Source: Achromobacter sp. Root83
GTDB lineage: Bacteria; Pseudomonadota; Gammaproteobacteria; Burkholderiales; Burkholderiaceae_B
Length of the DNA stretch: 64,000 bases
Reading direction: 5' to 3'
Assembly (NCBI RefSeq): GCF_001428845.1
Contig: NZ_LMIU01000022.1
Span: 738,542-802,541 of the forward strand
Shown here: in pieces, positions 8,738 to 17,815 of the stretch
Position numbering within the stretch: the stretch's first letter is position 1
How the letters are laid out: each line of letters begins with the position of its first letter
Notes under the pieces: model-generated
The model's input: only the letters and a program-made list of their open reading frames with translations
What the model was told of the DNA's origin: nothing
Database searches by the model: none
Program-made: the position numbers and the translations under genes

Positions 8738-9334
8738 TCAGCCGGCGTGCGCGGTCTTGCCTTCGCACCCGACATAGAGCGCGCTGATGGCCTCGCACAA
8801 GGCCGGAGGCTGCTGAAACAGCCTGGACACCAGCAGGCAACCCTGCACGGTGGCGAACACGGCCCTGCCGGCCGCTTCCGGCGTGCCGGAAAACTTCAGG
8901 GTGCCTTGTTCAACGCCTTCGGCAAGCACGCGCGCAAGCCACGCTTCATGCGCGCGGAAAAAACCCTGCAACGCGCCACGCACGCGATCGGACAGGCTCA
9001 TGATGTCGGCGGCCAGCATGCCGCCCAGACAGAGCTCGCTGGACCCGCAGGCGTGCGACTCCATCATCGACAGATATTGTTCAAGCTGCGCCTGAGCCGG
9101 CTGCGCGGTATCGATCGCGCGTACGGCGCCCAGCGCGCGCGTGCTGTAGGCTTCGACCGCTTCATACAGCAGGTCGTCCTTGCCCGGAAAGTAATAGTGG
9201 ATGCTGGACGTCTTCACGCCCACATGCTCAGCCAGGTCGCGGTAGCTAAAGCCATTGCATCCGCGCGTGCGGATCAGCTTCTCGGCATGCGCCAGAAGCA
9301 GTTCGCGTGTGGTGTTGGAAGTTGGGGTGTCCAT
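8738..9334 (-). CDS. TetR family transcriptional regulator
   Basis: 198-residue TetR protein: helix-turn-helix at residues about 10-55 (with GFSYRDLAEHVGVKTSSIHYYFPGKDDLL). The ligand domain carries two cysteines in SHACGSSELCLGGML, a placement seen in electrophile- or redox-sensing TetR members such as NemR; that function is only a possibility here. A palindrome ACCTACTAATAGGT lies 11 bases upstream of its start. The same core recurs three times around the two DUF4148 genes that follow on the same strand farther upstream, so these genes probably form its regulon. Confidence 0.85.
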   Translation of the reverse strand: MDTPTSNTTRELLLAHAEKLIRTRGCNGFSYRDLAEHVGVKTSSIHYYFPGKDDLLYEAVEAYSTRALGAVRAIDTAQPAQAQLEQYLSMMESHACGSSELCLGGMLAADIMSLSDRVRGALQGFFRAHEAWLARVLAEGVEQGTLKFSGTPEAAGRAVFATVQGCLLVSRLFQQPPALCEAISALYVGCEGKTAHAG

Positions 9335-9345
9335 GGCTGAATATT

Positions 9346-9359
9346 ACCTACTAATAGGT
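9346..9359. promoter_or_regulatory. predicted TetR operator A
   Basis: ACCTACTAATAGGT, a 14-base palindrome directly before the TetR gene. It shares the core YCTACTNNTAGR with the sites at 9834, 10220 and 10326. Confidence 0.65.
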
Positions 9360-9472
9360 CGGTTCGTCATCGGCCGCGCTCTGGGGGTAGTCCCTGAGAT
9401 GGCCCAAAACTGGGTGCGGCCCCCGGCCGGGAAAACTCCCGCCCCCCGGGGGCACGCATTGCCGGCATCAGC

Positions 9473-9778
9473 TCAGCCTTGCACAGGCGGATAATCCAGT
9501 TCGCCGCCTTCGGTCAGGCCTTGGCTGCGGGCTGCCGCCAGTTCCTCCCGAACCTGCGCACGGGTCTTGTCGCCGGCTTGGGCAAACGCGGTCGAGGCAT
9601 AGCCTTCTTCGCCGGACACCAGCTCACCGTTGGCGCGAGCGGCCGCCAGTTCTTGCTGCACTTGGGCGCGGGTCACCGTGCTTTGCGTATTCAAGGGGGG
9701 CGGGTAGTCCAGTTCGCCGGCTTGAGCGGCGCCGATGAACGAGGCGGAAAGAATCAGGGCGGATACGAGGGTCTTCAT
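9473..9778 (-). CDS. DUF4148 domain secreted protein, copy 1
   Basis: 101-residue protein with the signal peptide MKTLVSALILSASFIGAAQA, then two copies of the TRAQVxxELAAAR-x2-G unit, each ending in a GY or DYPP motif. It is a close tandem paralogue of the next gene (signal peptide identical, differences concentrated in the second repeat). The ATG follows GGAGATCAACC, also shared by both copies. Palindrome B lies 55 bases upstream. The function is unknown; a role in the envelope is inferred from export alone. Confidence 0.8.
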   Translation of the reverse strand: MKTLVSALILSASFIGAAQAGELDYPPPLNTQSTVTRAQVQQELAAARANGELVSGEEGYASTAFAQAGDKTRAQVREELAAARSQGLTEGGELDYPPVQG

Positions 9779-9833
9779 GGTTGATCTCCAGAAAGGATCA
9801 GATGCTTGGGTAAAAAGGGAAATGGGTTGAAGG

Positions 9834-9851
9834 CTATCTACTTATAGATAG
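9834..9851. promoter_or_regulatory. predicted TetR operator B
   Basis: CTATCTACTTATAGATAG has perfect seven-base arms (CTATCTA / TAGATAG). It lies between the two DUF4148 genes, in the promoter position of copy 1. Confidence 0.65.
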
Positions 9852-9867
9852 ATTTCGGTTCAAAATT

Positions 9868-10173
9868 TCAGCTTTGCACAGGCGGGTAGTCCAGTTCACC
9901 GCCTTCGGTCAGGCCTTGGCCGCGGGCGATAGCCAGTTCCTGCTGAACCTGTGCGCGGGTCTTGTTGCCAGCGTGGGCAAATGCGGTGGCGGCGTAGCCT
10001 TCTTCGCCAGACACCAGTTCACCTTTGGCGCGGGCGGCTGCCAGCTCTTGCTGTACTTGGGCGCGGGTTACCGTGCTTTGCGTATTCAGGGCGGGCGGAT
10101 AGTCCAGTTCGCCGGCTTGGGCGGCGCCGATGAAAGAGGCGGAAAGAATCAGGGCGGATACGAGGGTCTTCAT
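9868..10173 (-). CDS. DUF4148 domain secreted protein, copy 2
   Basis: 101-residue paralogue of the gene at 9473-9778, with the same signal peptide and two repeats (second unit KTRAQVQQELAIARGQG). The upstream palindrome C is placed as in copy 1. Preservation of both reading frames and both operators argues that the duplication is maintained, not decaying. Confidence 0.8.
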   Translation of the reverse strand: MKTLVSALILSASFIGAAQAGELDYPPALNTQSTVTRAQVQQELAAARAKGELVSGEEGYAATAFAHAGNKTRAQVQQELAIARGQGLTEGGELDYPPVQS

Positions 10174-10219
10174 GGTTGATCTCCGAGTAACTAAGTAAAA
10201 GCGATGAGGTTTCGATAAA

Positions 10220-10237
10220 CTATCTACTTGTAGGTAG
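10220..10237. promoter_or_regulatory. predicted TetR operator C
   Basis: CTATCTACTTGTAGGTAG, the same palindrome as site B with one arm mismatch, 46 bases upstream of the second DUF4148 gene. Confidence 0.65.
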
Positions 10238-10325
10238 ATATGAAGGTAAATAAAAAGGCGATGCCACTGTATTTCTGGTTTCGGCTGCGGCGGCTTGTTG
10301 GGTTCGCTGCGTCGATGGATGAATC

Positions 10326-10343
10326 TTACCTACTACTAGATAG
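10326..10343. promoter_or_regulatory. predicted TetR operator D
   Basis: TTACCTACTACTAGATAG, a fourth copy of the core, 152 bases upstream of the second DUF4148 gene. No gene starts next to it; it may be a distal site of that promoter or a remnant of a lost third unit. Confidence 0.5.
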
Positions 10344-10459
10344 ATAGCGCAAGCGCTTAATGTGAAACAATTTATTTCATGGTGCCTTCTTATCCTTCTC
10401 GAACGCCCGGCGCGATCCCAGCCTGCGTACCTGCGTCTGGGATCGCCAGCGGGCGCGGA

Positions 10460-11626
10460 TCAGGCCGATAGCGCTCGCATCACCGAGTAAAGGTCCGCCT
10501 TGCCCTCGAAGCCGATGCCCGGCAGTTCAGGCATCGTGACATAGCCCCCTTCAACCTTGACGCCATCGGGAAAACCGCCGAACGGCTGAAACAGGTCCGG
10601 GTAGCTCTCGTTGCCTCCCAGGCCCAGACCCGCCGCGATATTGAGCGACATCTGATGCCCGCCGTGCGGCACGCAACGGGCGGCCGACCAGCCATGTTGC
10701 CTGAGCATATCCAAGGTGCGCAGGTACTCCACCAGGCCATAGCTGAGCGCACAATCGAACTGCAGATAATCGCGGTCGGGACGCATGCCTGCGTAGCGGA
10801 TCAGATTGCGCGCGTCCTGCATGGAGAACAGATTCTCGCCCGTGGCCATGGGCTTGCCGTAGTAGTTGCGCAGCGCCGCCTGCAGTTCGAAGTCCAGCGG
10901 ATCGCCCGGCTCCTCGTACCAGAACAGGTCGTATTGGGAAAGCGCCTTGGCGTAGGCGATGGCCGTATCCAGGTCGAAGCGGCCGTTGGCATCGACGGCC
11001 AGCTTCTGGCCATCCTGCAGAATGCTCAGGACCGAATCGATACGCCGCAGGTCCTCGTCCAGCGTGCCGCCCCCGATCTTCTTCTTCACCACCGTGTAGC
11101 CGCGGTCGAGGTAGCTGCGCATTTCGTCCTTGAGCTTGGCGTGGTCCTGGCCGGGATAGTAGTAGCCGCCGGCCGCGTAGACGAACACGCGGCGATCCGC
11201 CTTGCCATTGCCGTAGCGGTCGGCCAGCAGTTGGAACAGCGGCTTGCCGTCGATCTTAGCCACCGCGTCCCATACGGCCATGTCGATCGTGCCGATCGCC
11301 ACCGAGCGTTCCCCATGCCCGCCCGGCTTTTCGTTCTTGAACATCGTGTCCCAGATCTTGTGGGGATCCAGATTGCGGCCGGTAGCGTCGACGAGCGCGT
11401 CCGGCTCGGCCTCCATGACACGCGGGATGAACCGCTCGCGCATCAGCGTGCCCTGACCATAGCGCCCATTCGAATTGAAGCCGTAGCCGACGACCGGCTT
11501 GCCGTCCCGGATCACATCGGTGATCACGGCGACCAGGCTCAGCGTCATCTTGCTGAAGTCGATATAGGCGTTGCGGATGGGCGAACTGATGGGGAGCGTC
11601 TGCTCACGGATTTCGACGATTCTCAT
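10460..11626 (-). CDS. tarD: D-tartrate dehydratase (enolase superfamily)
   Basis: 388-residue member of the mandelate racemase group of the enolase superfamily. Visible active-site elements are the KxK lysine Lys183 (VVKKKIGG), metal ligands Asp212, Glu238 and Glu264, and base His321 (PHGGHQMSLN). The numbering runs one below that of the characterised Bradyrhizobium D-tartrate dehydratase as I recall it, and long segments such as PGGHGERSVA and GGNESYPDLFQP agree. It converts D-tartrate to oxaloacetate. It is divergent from a LysR gene, its likely regulator; no tartrate transporter is adjacent. Confidence 0.85.
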   Translation of the reverse strand: MRIVEIREQTLPISSPIRNAYIDFSKMTLSLVAVITDVIRDGKPVVGYGFNSNGRYGQGTLMRERFIPRVMEAEPDALVDATGRNLDPHKIWDTMFKNEKPGGHGERSVAIGTIDMAVWDAVAKIDGKPLFQLLADRYGNGKADRRVFVYAAGGYYYPGQDHAKLKDEMRSYLDRGYTVVKKKIGGGTLDEDLRRIDSVLSILQDGQKLAVDANGRFDLDTAIAYAKALSQYDLFWYEEPGDPLDFELQAALRNYYGKPMATGENLFSMQDARNLIRYAGMRPDRDYLQFDCALSYGLVEYLRTLDMLRQHGWSAARCVPHGGHQMSLNIAAGLGLGGNESYPDLFQPFGGFPDGVKVEGGYVTMPELPGIGFEGKADLYSVMRALSA

Positions 11627-11721
11627 AGCGTGTCTCCTTTGGGGCGGCGATGTGAACCGTTAGCGTAGTGGGGCAGGCTTGCCCTAGAATTGACTCATGT
11701 TCATTTGATTATTTACTTTCG

Positions 11722-12645
11722 GTGAAAGCTGACCTGGCCTCCGAGCTGCAGTTCTTTGTCCTGGTCGCCCGCCTAGGCAGCCTGTCCGCCGCCGCCCGCC
11801 AGCTTGACCTGACGCCTCCCGCGGCGACCAAGCGCCTGGCGCTCATGGAGCGCCGCCTGGGCGTGCGGCTGGTCAACCGCACGACGCGCAGCATCAGCCT
11901 CACCAACGAGGGCGAAACCTACCTGGCGTACGCGACACGGATTCTTGCCGACCTGCGCGAGATGGAGAGCGTGGTGTCCAGCAGCGGCGCAGCGCCGCGC
12001 GGACTGATCCGCATCAACGCCACGTTGGGCTTTGGCCGCACCTCCATCGCGCCGCTCGTGTCCGAATTCGCGAAGCGTTATCCACAGGTCCAAGTCGAGC
12101 TGGAAGTCACCGACCGGCCCGTGGATCTGGTGGACGGCGGATTCGATCTGGCCATTCGTTTTGGGGAACTGCCCGACAAGCGCCTGAGCGCCCGGCGCGT
12201 CATGACCAACCGCCGCTTCCTGTGCGCCTCCCCCCTTTACCTGAAGCACTCCGGAACGCCGGCCACGCTGGCCGATTTGGCGCATCACCGCTGCATCATC
12301 CATCGGCAGAACGACGAAGCGCACGGCGTGTGGCGGTTCATGCGCGCTGGCCATGCCGAGGTGGTGAAGGTTGAAGGCGGCCTGTCGAGCAACGACGGCG
12401 ATATCGTGCTGGGATGGGCCCTGGACGGCCACGGGATCCTTGTTCGTTCCGAGTGGGACCTGGCCAAATACCTGGAAAGCGGCAGACTGCGGGTGGTATT
12501 GCCCGAGTTCACGCTGCCGTCGGCCGATCTGTTCGTGTATTACCCGCAACGCCGCAATCAAACGGCCAGGGTGCGTGCCTTCATCGATTTTCTGGTCGAG
12601 GCCTTCCAGCCGCCATCGAGCACACCGGCGCCGCAAAGCGCATAA
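11722..12645 (+). CDS. LysR family transcriptional regulator
   Basis: 307 residues with this start. Residues about 4-62 are the LysR helix-turn-helix (LGSLSAAARQLDLTPPAATKRLALMERRLGVRLVNRTTR), followed by a substrate-binding fold. The GTG at 11722 gives a typical LysR N-terminus, but it has no ribosome binding site. An upstream in-frame GTG at 11668 would add 18 residues and also lacks one. A TTGACT-16-TTTACT promoter-like pair ends four bases before the chosen start, so the message could be nearly leaderless. It is divergent from tarD and is its likely regulator. Confidence 0.8.
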   Translation: MKADLASELQFFVLVARLGSLSAAARQLDLTPPAATKRLALMERRLGVRLVNRTTRSISLTNEGETYLAYATRILADLREMESVVSSSGAAPRGLIRINATLGFGRTSIAPLVSEFAKRYPQVQVELEVTDRPVDLVDGGFDLAIRFGELPDKRLSARRVMTNRRFLCASPLYLKHSGTPATLADLAHHRCIIHRQNDEAHGVWRFMRAGHAEVVKVEGGLSSNDGDIVLGWALDGHGILVRSEWDLAKYLESGRLRVVLPEFTLPSADLFVYYPQRRNQTARVRAFIDFLVEAFQPPSSTPAPQSA

Positions 12646-12686
12646 GGCGCGCTCAACCCGGCGCCTTGGCGCCCCCCAAAAGAAAA

Positions 12687-12714
12687 CCCCGGCATTCCTT
12701 GTGGAATGCCGGGG
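12687..12714 (-). terminator. rho-independent terminator of ssb
   Basis: CCCCGGCATTCC / GGAATGCCGGGG stem with a four-base loop; read on the minus strand it is followed by TTTTCTTTT. Confidence 0.85.
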
Positions 12715-12744
12715 CGTCGTGCGTAACGTCCGCTTGGATGCCCG

Positions 12745-13266
12745 TCAGAACGGGATGTCGTCGTCCATGTCCGCCAAGTTGGCGCCGCTGCTGGCCGGAG
12801 CCGCCGCGGGAGCCGGGCGCTGCTGGGGCGCCGGGCGCTGGGCCGGGGCGCGCTGCTGCTGCGGACGCGAAGGCGCGTCGTCGTAGCCGCCGCCGCCACC
12901 GTAGCTTGCACCGCCGCCGCCGCCGTCTTCACGGCCGCCCAGCATCTGCATCTGGTCAGCGACGACTTCGGTGCTGTAGCGGTCGGCACCGGTGTCCTTG
13001 TCTTGCCACTTGCGCGTCTTCAGGCGGCCTTCGATGTAGACCGAGCGGCCCTTTTTCAGGTATTCGCCGGCGATTTCAGCCAGGCGGTTGTACATGACGA
13101 CGCGGTGCCATTCCGTTTCTTCACGTTTCTCGCCGCTGGCCTTGTCCTTCCAGGACGAGGTGGTGGCGATGGACATATTGCAGATTGCTGCCCCTTCGGG
13201 GCTGTAGCGGACTTCCGGGTCGCGCCCCAGATTGCCCACGAGTATGACTTTGTTAACCGATGCCAT
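12745..13266 (-). CDS. ssb: single-stranded DNA-binding protein
   Basis: 173 residues: N-terminal OB fold ([21 protein letters not shown] through about residue 110), then a Gly/Gln/Pro/Ala-rich disordered linker, and the acidic tip DMDDDIPF that recruits repair and replication partners. The start was chosen at MASVNK, which has GAGGG upstream; the open frame extends 31 codons farther but lacks family similarity there. As in other Bordetella-type genomes it follows an MFS gene and is near uvrA. No LexA box was found. Confidence 0.96.
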   Translation of the reverse strand: MASVNKVILVGNLGRDPEVRYSPEGAAICNMSIATTSSWKDKASGEKREETEWHRVVMYNRLAEIAGEYLKKGRSVYIEGRLKTRKWQDKDTGADRYSTEVVADQMQMLGGREDGGGGGASYGGGGGYDDAPSRPQQQRAPAQRPAPQQRPAPAAAPASSGANLADMDDDIPF

Positions 13267-13365
13267 GCCGTTGTCCCTCTGTTGTTGACAGCCTGCGCCT
13301 GTGCATTGCCGCAAGCGCGCCGGCAACAACATAAAAGCGATGTTGAAGACCGGCTTCATGAAACA

Positions 13366-13392
13366 CGCCGGTCATCATAGCGATGACCGGCG
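13366..13392. repeat. perfect 11-base inverted repeat upstream of ssb
   Basis: CGCCGGTCATC and GATGACCGGCG separated by five bases, about 100 bases before the ssb start. It could be a weak terminator of the upstream MFS gene (only GTGTTTC follows on that strand) or an operator. Confidence 0.5.
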
Positions 13393-13563
13393 ATACCGGT
13401 GAAGCCCAAGTTGGTACGTATTATCGACGAAAAGCGGCCGCCGCGCCAAACGCCAATAGTGACAAAGCCATCCAGCCCGCGAAACGATTTCAGCGCTATT
13501 GGAGGCCGTTGGCACCGCGATCGGCGCATTTCCTGGCCGGTCTCGGGGACGCACCCCCGCGGG

Positions 13564-14748
13564 TCAGGCCAGCGGCCGAAGCGCCCAGGTAACTGCCAGC
13601 CAGACGGCGGACAGGATGGCCGCGGCGAAGAACACCGCGCTGGCGCCGGAATGCGCCGCCAGCCAGCCGCCCAGCGCACCGCCCATGAACAGCCCCGCGG
13701 CCTGCGCGGTATTGTAGAAACCCAGCGCCAACCCCTTGTAGGCTTGCGGCGCCACGCGGGACACCAGCGAAGGCTGCAAGGCCTCCAGCACATTGAACGC
13801 GACGAAGAACCCGGTCAGCGCGATGGCCAACGTGTAGAAGCCATGGCTGGCCGCCGGCAGCAAAGCGCACACGAGCACCAGGCCGGCGACCGCGGCGCGC
13901 AGGGCGCCGCGATGGGCACGGCGCTTTTCCGCGACGAACACCACCGGCACCATCAGCACGAACGACACCAGGATCACCGGCAGATAGACCTTCCAGAGTT
14001 CGCGCGCATCCAGGCCGCCGACCTTCGCCAGCAGGGCCGGCACCACGACAAACAGCGACACCTGGATCAGATGCAATACGAAAACGCCGAAGTTCAGGCG
14101 CAGCAGGTCACGATGGGTCAGCACTTCGCGGGGCTTGGCGGCCTGCATCGTGCGCGCCTGCGTGCGCGGCACCACGGGCACCACCCAGCGCGCCACGCCC
14201 AGGCAGATCACGCCCAGGCAGGCGATGGTCCAGAACAGGCCCGACAGCCCCCACCATCCCACCAGCACGGGCGACAGAACCAGCGACACGGCGAACGACA
14301 GGCCGATCGACCCGCCCACCATGGCCATGGCGCGGGTGCGCACCTCGTCGCGGGTGGCGTCCGCCAACCAGGCGGTCACGGCGGCGGAAATGGCGCCGGC
14401 GCCCTGAATGGCCCGGCCGATCGTGATCCAGTAGACGTCGGTCGCCTGCGCACAGACCACGCTGCCCGCCACGAACAGCAACAGGCCGAAAAGCACGACC
14501 GGGCGGCGCCCCCAGCGGTCCGAAGCCAGGCCAAAGGGAATCTGCATGAAGGCCTGGGTCAGGCCATACATGCCCAGCGCCAGACCCACGCGAGCCGGAT
14601 CATCTCCGCCCGGCATGCCGCTGGCAGCCACGGCGAACACGGGCAGCAACAGGAACAGCCCCAGCATCCGCGCGGCGAACAGACCGGCCAGCGCCACGCT
14701 GGCGCGGCGCTCGGAAGGCGTCAATTTCAGTTTTTTATCTGCCGGCAT
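13564..14748 (-). CDS. MFS transporter, drug-efflux type
   Basis: 394-residue, strongly hydrophobic protein with about 12 predicted membrane segments. The MFS signature between helices 2 and 3 is present (GLASDRWGRRPVV). The loop after TM4 (GAGAISAAVTAWLADATRDEVRTRAMAMVGGSIG) resembles proton-antiport efflux carriers such as YajR. The substrate is unknown. It stands divergent from uvrA and upstream of ssb on the same strand, a conserved neighbourhood in this group without known functional meaning. Confidence 0.85.
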   Translation of the reverse strand: MPADKKLKLTPSERRASVALAGLFAARMLGLFLLLPVFAVAASGMPGGDDPARVGLALGMYGLTQAFMQIPFGLASDRWGRRPVVLFGLLLFVAGSVVCAQATDVYWITIGRAIQGAGAISAAVTAWLADATRDEVRTRAMAMVGGSIGLSFAVSLVLSPVLVGWWGLSGLFWTIACLGVICLGVARWVVPVVPRTQARTMQAAKPREVLTHRDLLRLNFGVFVLHLIQVSLFVVVPALLAKVGGLDARELWKVYLPVILVSFVLMVPVVFVAEKRRAHRGALRAAVAGLVLVCALLPAASHGFYTLAIALTGFFVAFNVLEALQPSLVSRVAPQAYKGLALGFYNTAQAAGLFMGGALGGWLAAHSGASAVFFAAAILSAVWLAVTWALRPLA

Positions 14749-14927
14749 GCGGAAATTTCAACAATGACAAAGGTGGTGCGCATGCGTGCATGTCATACGC
14801 TCACGGTCTGATCTGGCGGTGCGGCGCCGGCCTCGGGCCCGTCCAACCCGAAGGACGGCCTTGAACGCGAGAGGTATCGGCGCGCTATAGTACCAAGTTG
14901 GCCTTTGAAACCGTTTAAAAGAGCCCG

Positions 14928-17786
14928 ATGGAAGCGATACGCATTCGGGGTGCCCGCACCCACAACCTCAAGAACGTCTCGCTGGACCTGCCGCGCCACA
15001 AACTGGTGGTCGTCACCGGCTTGTCCGGCTCGGGCAAGTCCTCGCTGGCGTTCGACACGCTGTACGCGGAGGGCCAACGACGTTACGTGGAGAGCCTTTC
15101 CGCCTACGCCCGGCAATTTCTGCAACTGATGGACAAGCCGGACGTGGACCTGATCGAGGGCCTGTCTCCGGCCATCTCGATCGAGCAGAAGGCGGCGGGG
15201 CACAATCCCCGCTCCACTGTCGGCACCATTACTGAAATCCACGATTACCTGCGTCTGCTGTACGCGCGAGTCGGCACGCCCTATTGCCCCGACCACGGCC
15301 TGCCGCTGCAGGCGCAGAGCGTCAGCCAGATGGTCGACGCGGTGCTGGGCTGGACGCCCGAAACACGCCTGGCGGTGCTGGCGCCGATCGCGCGCGGCAA
15401 GAAAGGCAGCTTCGAGGACGAATGCGCCAGCCTGCAGGCGCAGGGCTACGTGCGCCTGCGCGTCGACGGGCAACTGGTGGAAATCGACGGCATGGCCCCG
15501 TTGAAGAAAACCGAAAAGCACGATATCGACGTCGTGATCGACCGGCTGCGCATCAAGCCCGAAAGCAAACAGCGCCTTGCCGAGAGCTTCGAGACCGCGC
15601 TGCAACTTGCCGAGGGCCGCGCGCTGGCGCTGGACATGGACAGCGAGCGCGAACAGGTCTTCTCCAGCCGCTATGCCTGCCCCGTATGCAGCCACAGCCT
15701 GCCCGAACTGGAGCCGCGGCTGTTCAGCTTCAACAACCCCATGGGCGCCTGCCCCAGTTGCGACGGCATCGGCCAGGTGGGCTTCTTCGACCCGAAGCGG
15801 GTCGTCGCATTTCCGGAACTCAGCCTCGCGGCAGGCGCGATCCGCGGCTGGGATCGCCGCAATGCATTTACCCACTCGCTGCTTGCCAGCCTGGCCGCGC
15901 ATTATGAGTTCGACATCGAGGCGCCCTTCGAAGACCTGCCCGAAGCCCTGCGCGACAAGGTGTTGTACGGCTCCGGCGAAGAAGAAATCTCGTTCCTCTA
16001 CCTGAATGAAAAGGGCCGCAGCACCGTCAAGCGCCACACGTTCGAAGGCGTCATTCCGAACCTGGAGCGCCGCTGGCGCGAAACGGACTCGGCGACCGTG
16101 CGCGAAGAACTGGGCAAGTACCGCAACATCAAGACCTGCCCGGACTGCGCCGGCTCGCGCCTGCGCCCCGAAGCGCGCAACGTGCTGATCGGCCATGACC
16201 CGCGCGGCGGCGAACGCCACGGCCAGGCCATCTATGAAGTCGAGTCCATGCCGCTGTCGAGCTGTCTGGACTGGTTCCGCAATCTGAACCTGACCGGCGC
16301 CAAACAGGAAATCGCGCAACGCATCGTGCGCGAAATCGAAGCGCGCCTGAGTTTCCTGAACAACGTCGGCCTGAACTATCTGTCGCTGGACCGCAGCGCG
16401 GACACCATCTCCGGCGGCGAGGCGCAGCGCATCCGTCTGGCCAGCCAGATCGGATCGGGCCTGACGGGCGTGATGTACGTGCTGGACGAACCCTCCATCG
16501 GCCTGCACCAGCGTGACAACGACCGCCTGATCGGCACCCTGCAGCACCTGCGGGATCTGGGCAACAGCGTCATCGTCGTCGAGCACGACGAAGACATGAT
16601 CCGCATGGCCGATTGGGTGGTGGACATGGGCCCCGGCGCGGGCGAACACGGCGGCGAAGTCGTCGCCCAGGGCGATCCCGAAACGGTTCAGCGGGACCCG
16701 AACTCGCTTACCGGCCAGTACCTGAGCGGCGCCCGAGCCATCGCCATTCCCGCACGCCGCCCCGTCACTGACGAGCTGCCCTGGCTGACCCTGACCGGCG
16801 CCAGCGGCAACAACCTGAAGAATGTGGAACTGCGCCTTCCGGCAGGCCGCCTGGTCTGCGTGACGGGCGTGTCCGGCTCGGGCAAATCCACGCTCATCAA
16901 CGACACGCTGGCGGTCGCCGTGTCGCGCCAGCTGCACCACGCGCAAAGCGAACCCGCCCCCTACGCATCCATGCAGGGGCTGGAGAATTTCGACAAGATC
17001 ATCAGCGTGGACCAGAGCCCCATCGGCCGCACGCCGCGCAGCAATCCGGCCACCTACACCGGGCTGTTCACGCCCATCCGCGAACTTTTCGCCGGCGTGC
17101 CGGAAGCGCGCACCCGCGGCTACGATCCGGGCCGCTTCAGCTTCAACGTGAAAGGCGGCCGCTGCGAGGCCTGCCAGGGCGACGGCGTGGTCAAGGTCGA
17201 AATGCACTTCCTGCCGGACATGTACGTGCCCTGCGACGTCTGCCATGGCAAGCGCTACAACCGCGAAACCCTGGAAATCCGGTATCGCGGCCGCAATATC
17301 AGCGAAGTGCTGGACCTGACCGTGGAGCAGGCGCTCGAGTACTTCGAGTCGGTGCCGGCCATTTCGCGCAAGCTGCACACCCTGATCGATGTCGGCCTGT
17401 CCTATATCCGGCTGGGCCAGAGCGCGACCACCCTTTCGGGCGGCGAAGCGCAGCGCGTAAAGCTTTCGCAAGAGCTGTCCCGCCGCAGCACCGGCCGGAC
17501 GCTCTACATCCTGGACGAGCCCACGACCGGCTTGCATTTCCGCGATATCGAGCTACTGTTGCAGGTGCTGAACCAGCTTGTCGACGCTGGCAACACCGTG
17601 CTCATCATCGAACACAACCTGGACGTCATCAAGACGGCGGACTGGCTGATCGACATGGGCCCGGAAGGCGGCGACGGCGGCGGCCATGTCGTGGCGCAAG
17701 GCACGCCGGAAGCTGTCGCGGCCACCCCGGCCAGCCACACCGGGCAGTATCTGGGCAAGCTCCTGCGCCGCGCGCCGGGCGCGTGA
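14928..17786 (+). CDS. uvrA: excinuclease ABC subunit A
   Basis: Damage-recognition ATPase of nucleotide excision repair. The 952-residue protein has two ABC ATPase halves: Walker A motifs GLSGSGKSS (31-39) and GVSGSGKST (647-655), and ABC signatures ISGGEAQRI and LSGGEAQRV with their Walker B segments ([16 protein letters not shown]). Two Cys4 zinc modules are visible (CPVC...CPSC and CEAC...CDVC). The length is normal for the family. No SOS box can be seen in the 179 bases upstream. Confidence 0.98.
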   Translation: MEAIRIRGARTHNLKNVSLDLPRHKLVVVTGLSGSGKSSLAFDTLYAEGQRRYVESLSAYARQFLQLMDKPDVDLIEGLSPAISIEQKAAGHNPRSTVGTITEIHDYLRLLYARVGTPYCPDHGLPLQAQSVSQMVDAVLGWTPETRLAVLAPIARGKKGSFEDECASLQAQGYVRLRVDGQLVEIDGMAPLKKTEKHDIDVVIDRLRIKPESKQRLAESFETALQLAEGRALALDMDSEREQVFSSRYACPVCSHSLPELEPRLFSFNNPMGACPSCDGIGQVGFFDPKRVVAFPELSLAAGAIRGWDRRNAFTHSLLASLAAHYEFDIEAPFEDLPEALRDKVLYGSGEEEISFLYLNEKGRSTVKRHTFEGVIPNLERRWRETDSATVREELGKYRNIKTCPDCAGSRLRPEARNVLIGHDPRGGERHGQAIYEVESMPLSSCLDWFRNLNLTGAKQEIAQRIVREIEARLSFLNNVGLNYLSLDRSADTISGGEAQRIRLASQIGSGLTGVMYVLDEPSIGLHQRDNDRLIGTLQHLRDLGNSVIVVEHDEDMIRMADWVVDMGPGAGEHGGEVVAQGDPETVQRDPNSLTGQYLSGARAIAIPARRPVTDELPWLTLTGASGNNLKNVELRLPAGRLVCVTGVSGSGKSTLINDTLAVAVSRQLHHAQSEPAPYASMQGLENFDKIISVDQSPIGRTPRSNPATYTGLFTPIRELFAGVPEARTRGYDPGRFSFNVKGGRCEACQGDGVVKVEMHFLPDMYVPCDVCHGKRYNRETLEIRYRGRNISEVLDLTVEQALEYFESVPAISRKLHTLIDVGLSYIRLGQSATTLSGGEAQRVKLSQELSRRSTGRTLYILDEPTTGLHFRDIELLLQVLNQLVDAGNTVLIIEHNLDVIKTADWLIDMGPEGGDGGGHVVAQGTPEAVAATPASHTGQYLGKLLRRAPGA

Positions 17787-17815
17787 CAAACCATCAATGC
17801 GGAAGGGATAGCGGC

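Larger units (their letters stand above)
9473..10237. repeat. tandem gene duplication, period about 395 bases
   Basis: Two adjacent units, each with a DUF4148 gene, the same leader sequence and an upstream 18-base palindrome. The gene stops are 395 bases apart. Identity is visibly highest over the 5' half of the gene and its ribosome binding site. Confidence 0.75.

Noticed and set aside
13282..13294. CTGTTGTTGACAG as a possible LexA box before ssb
   Set aside because: The spacing between CTGT and ACAG is five bases, not eight as in the LexA consensus.
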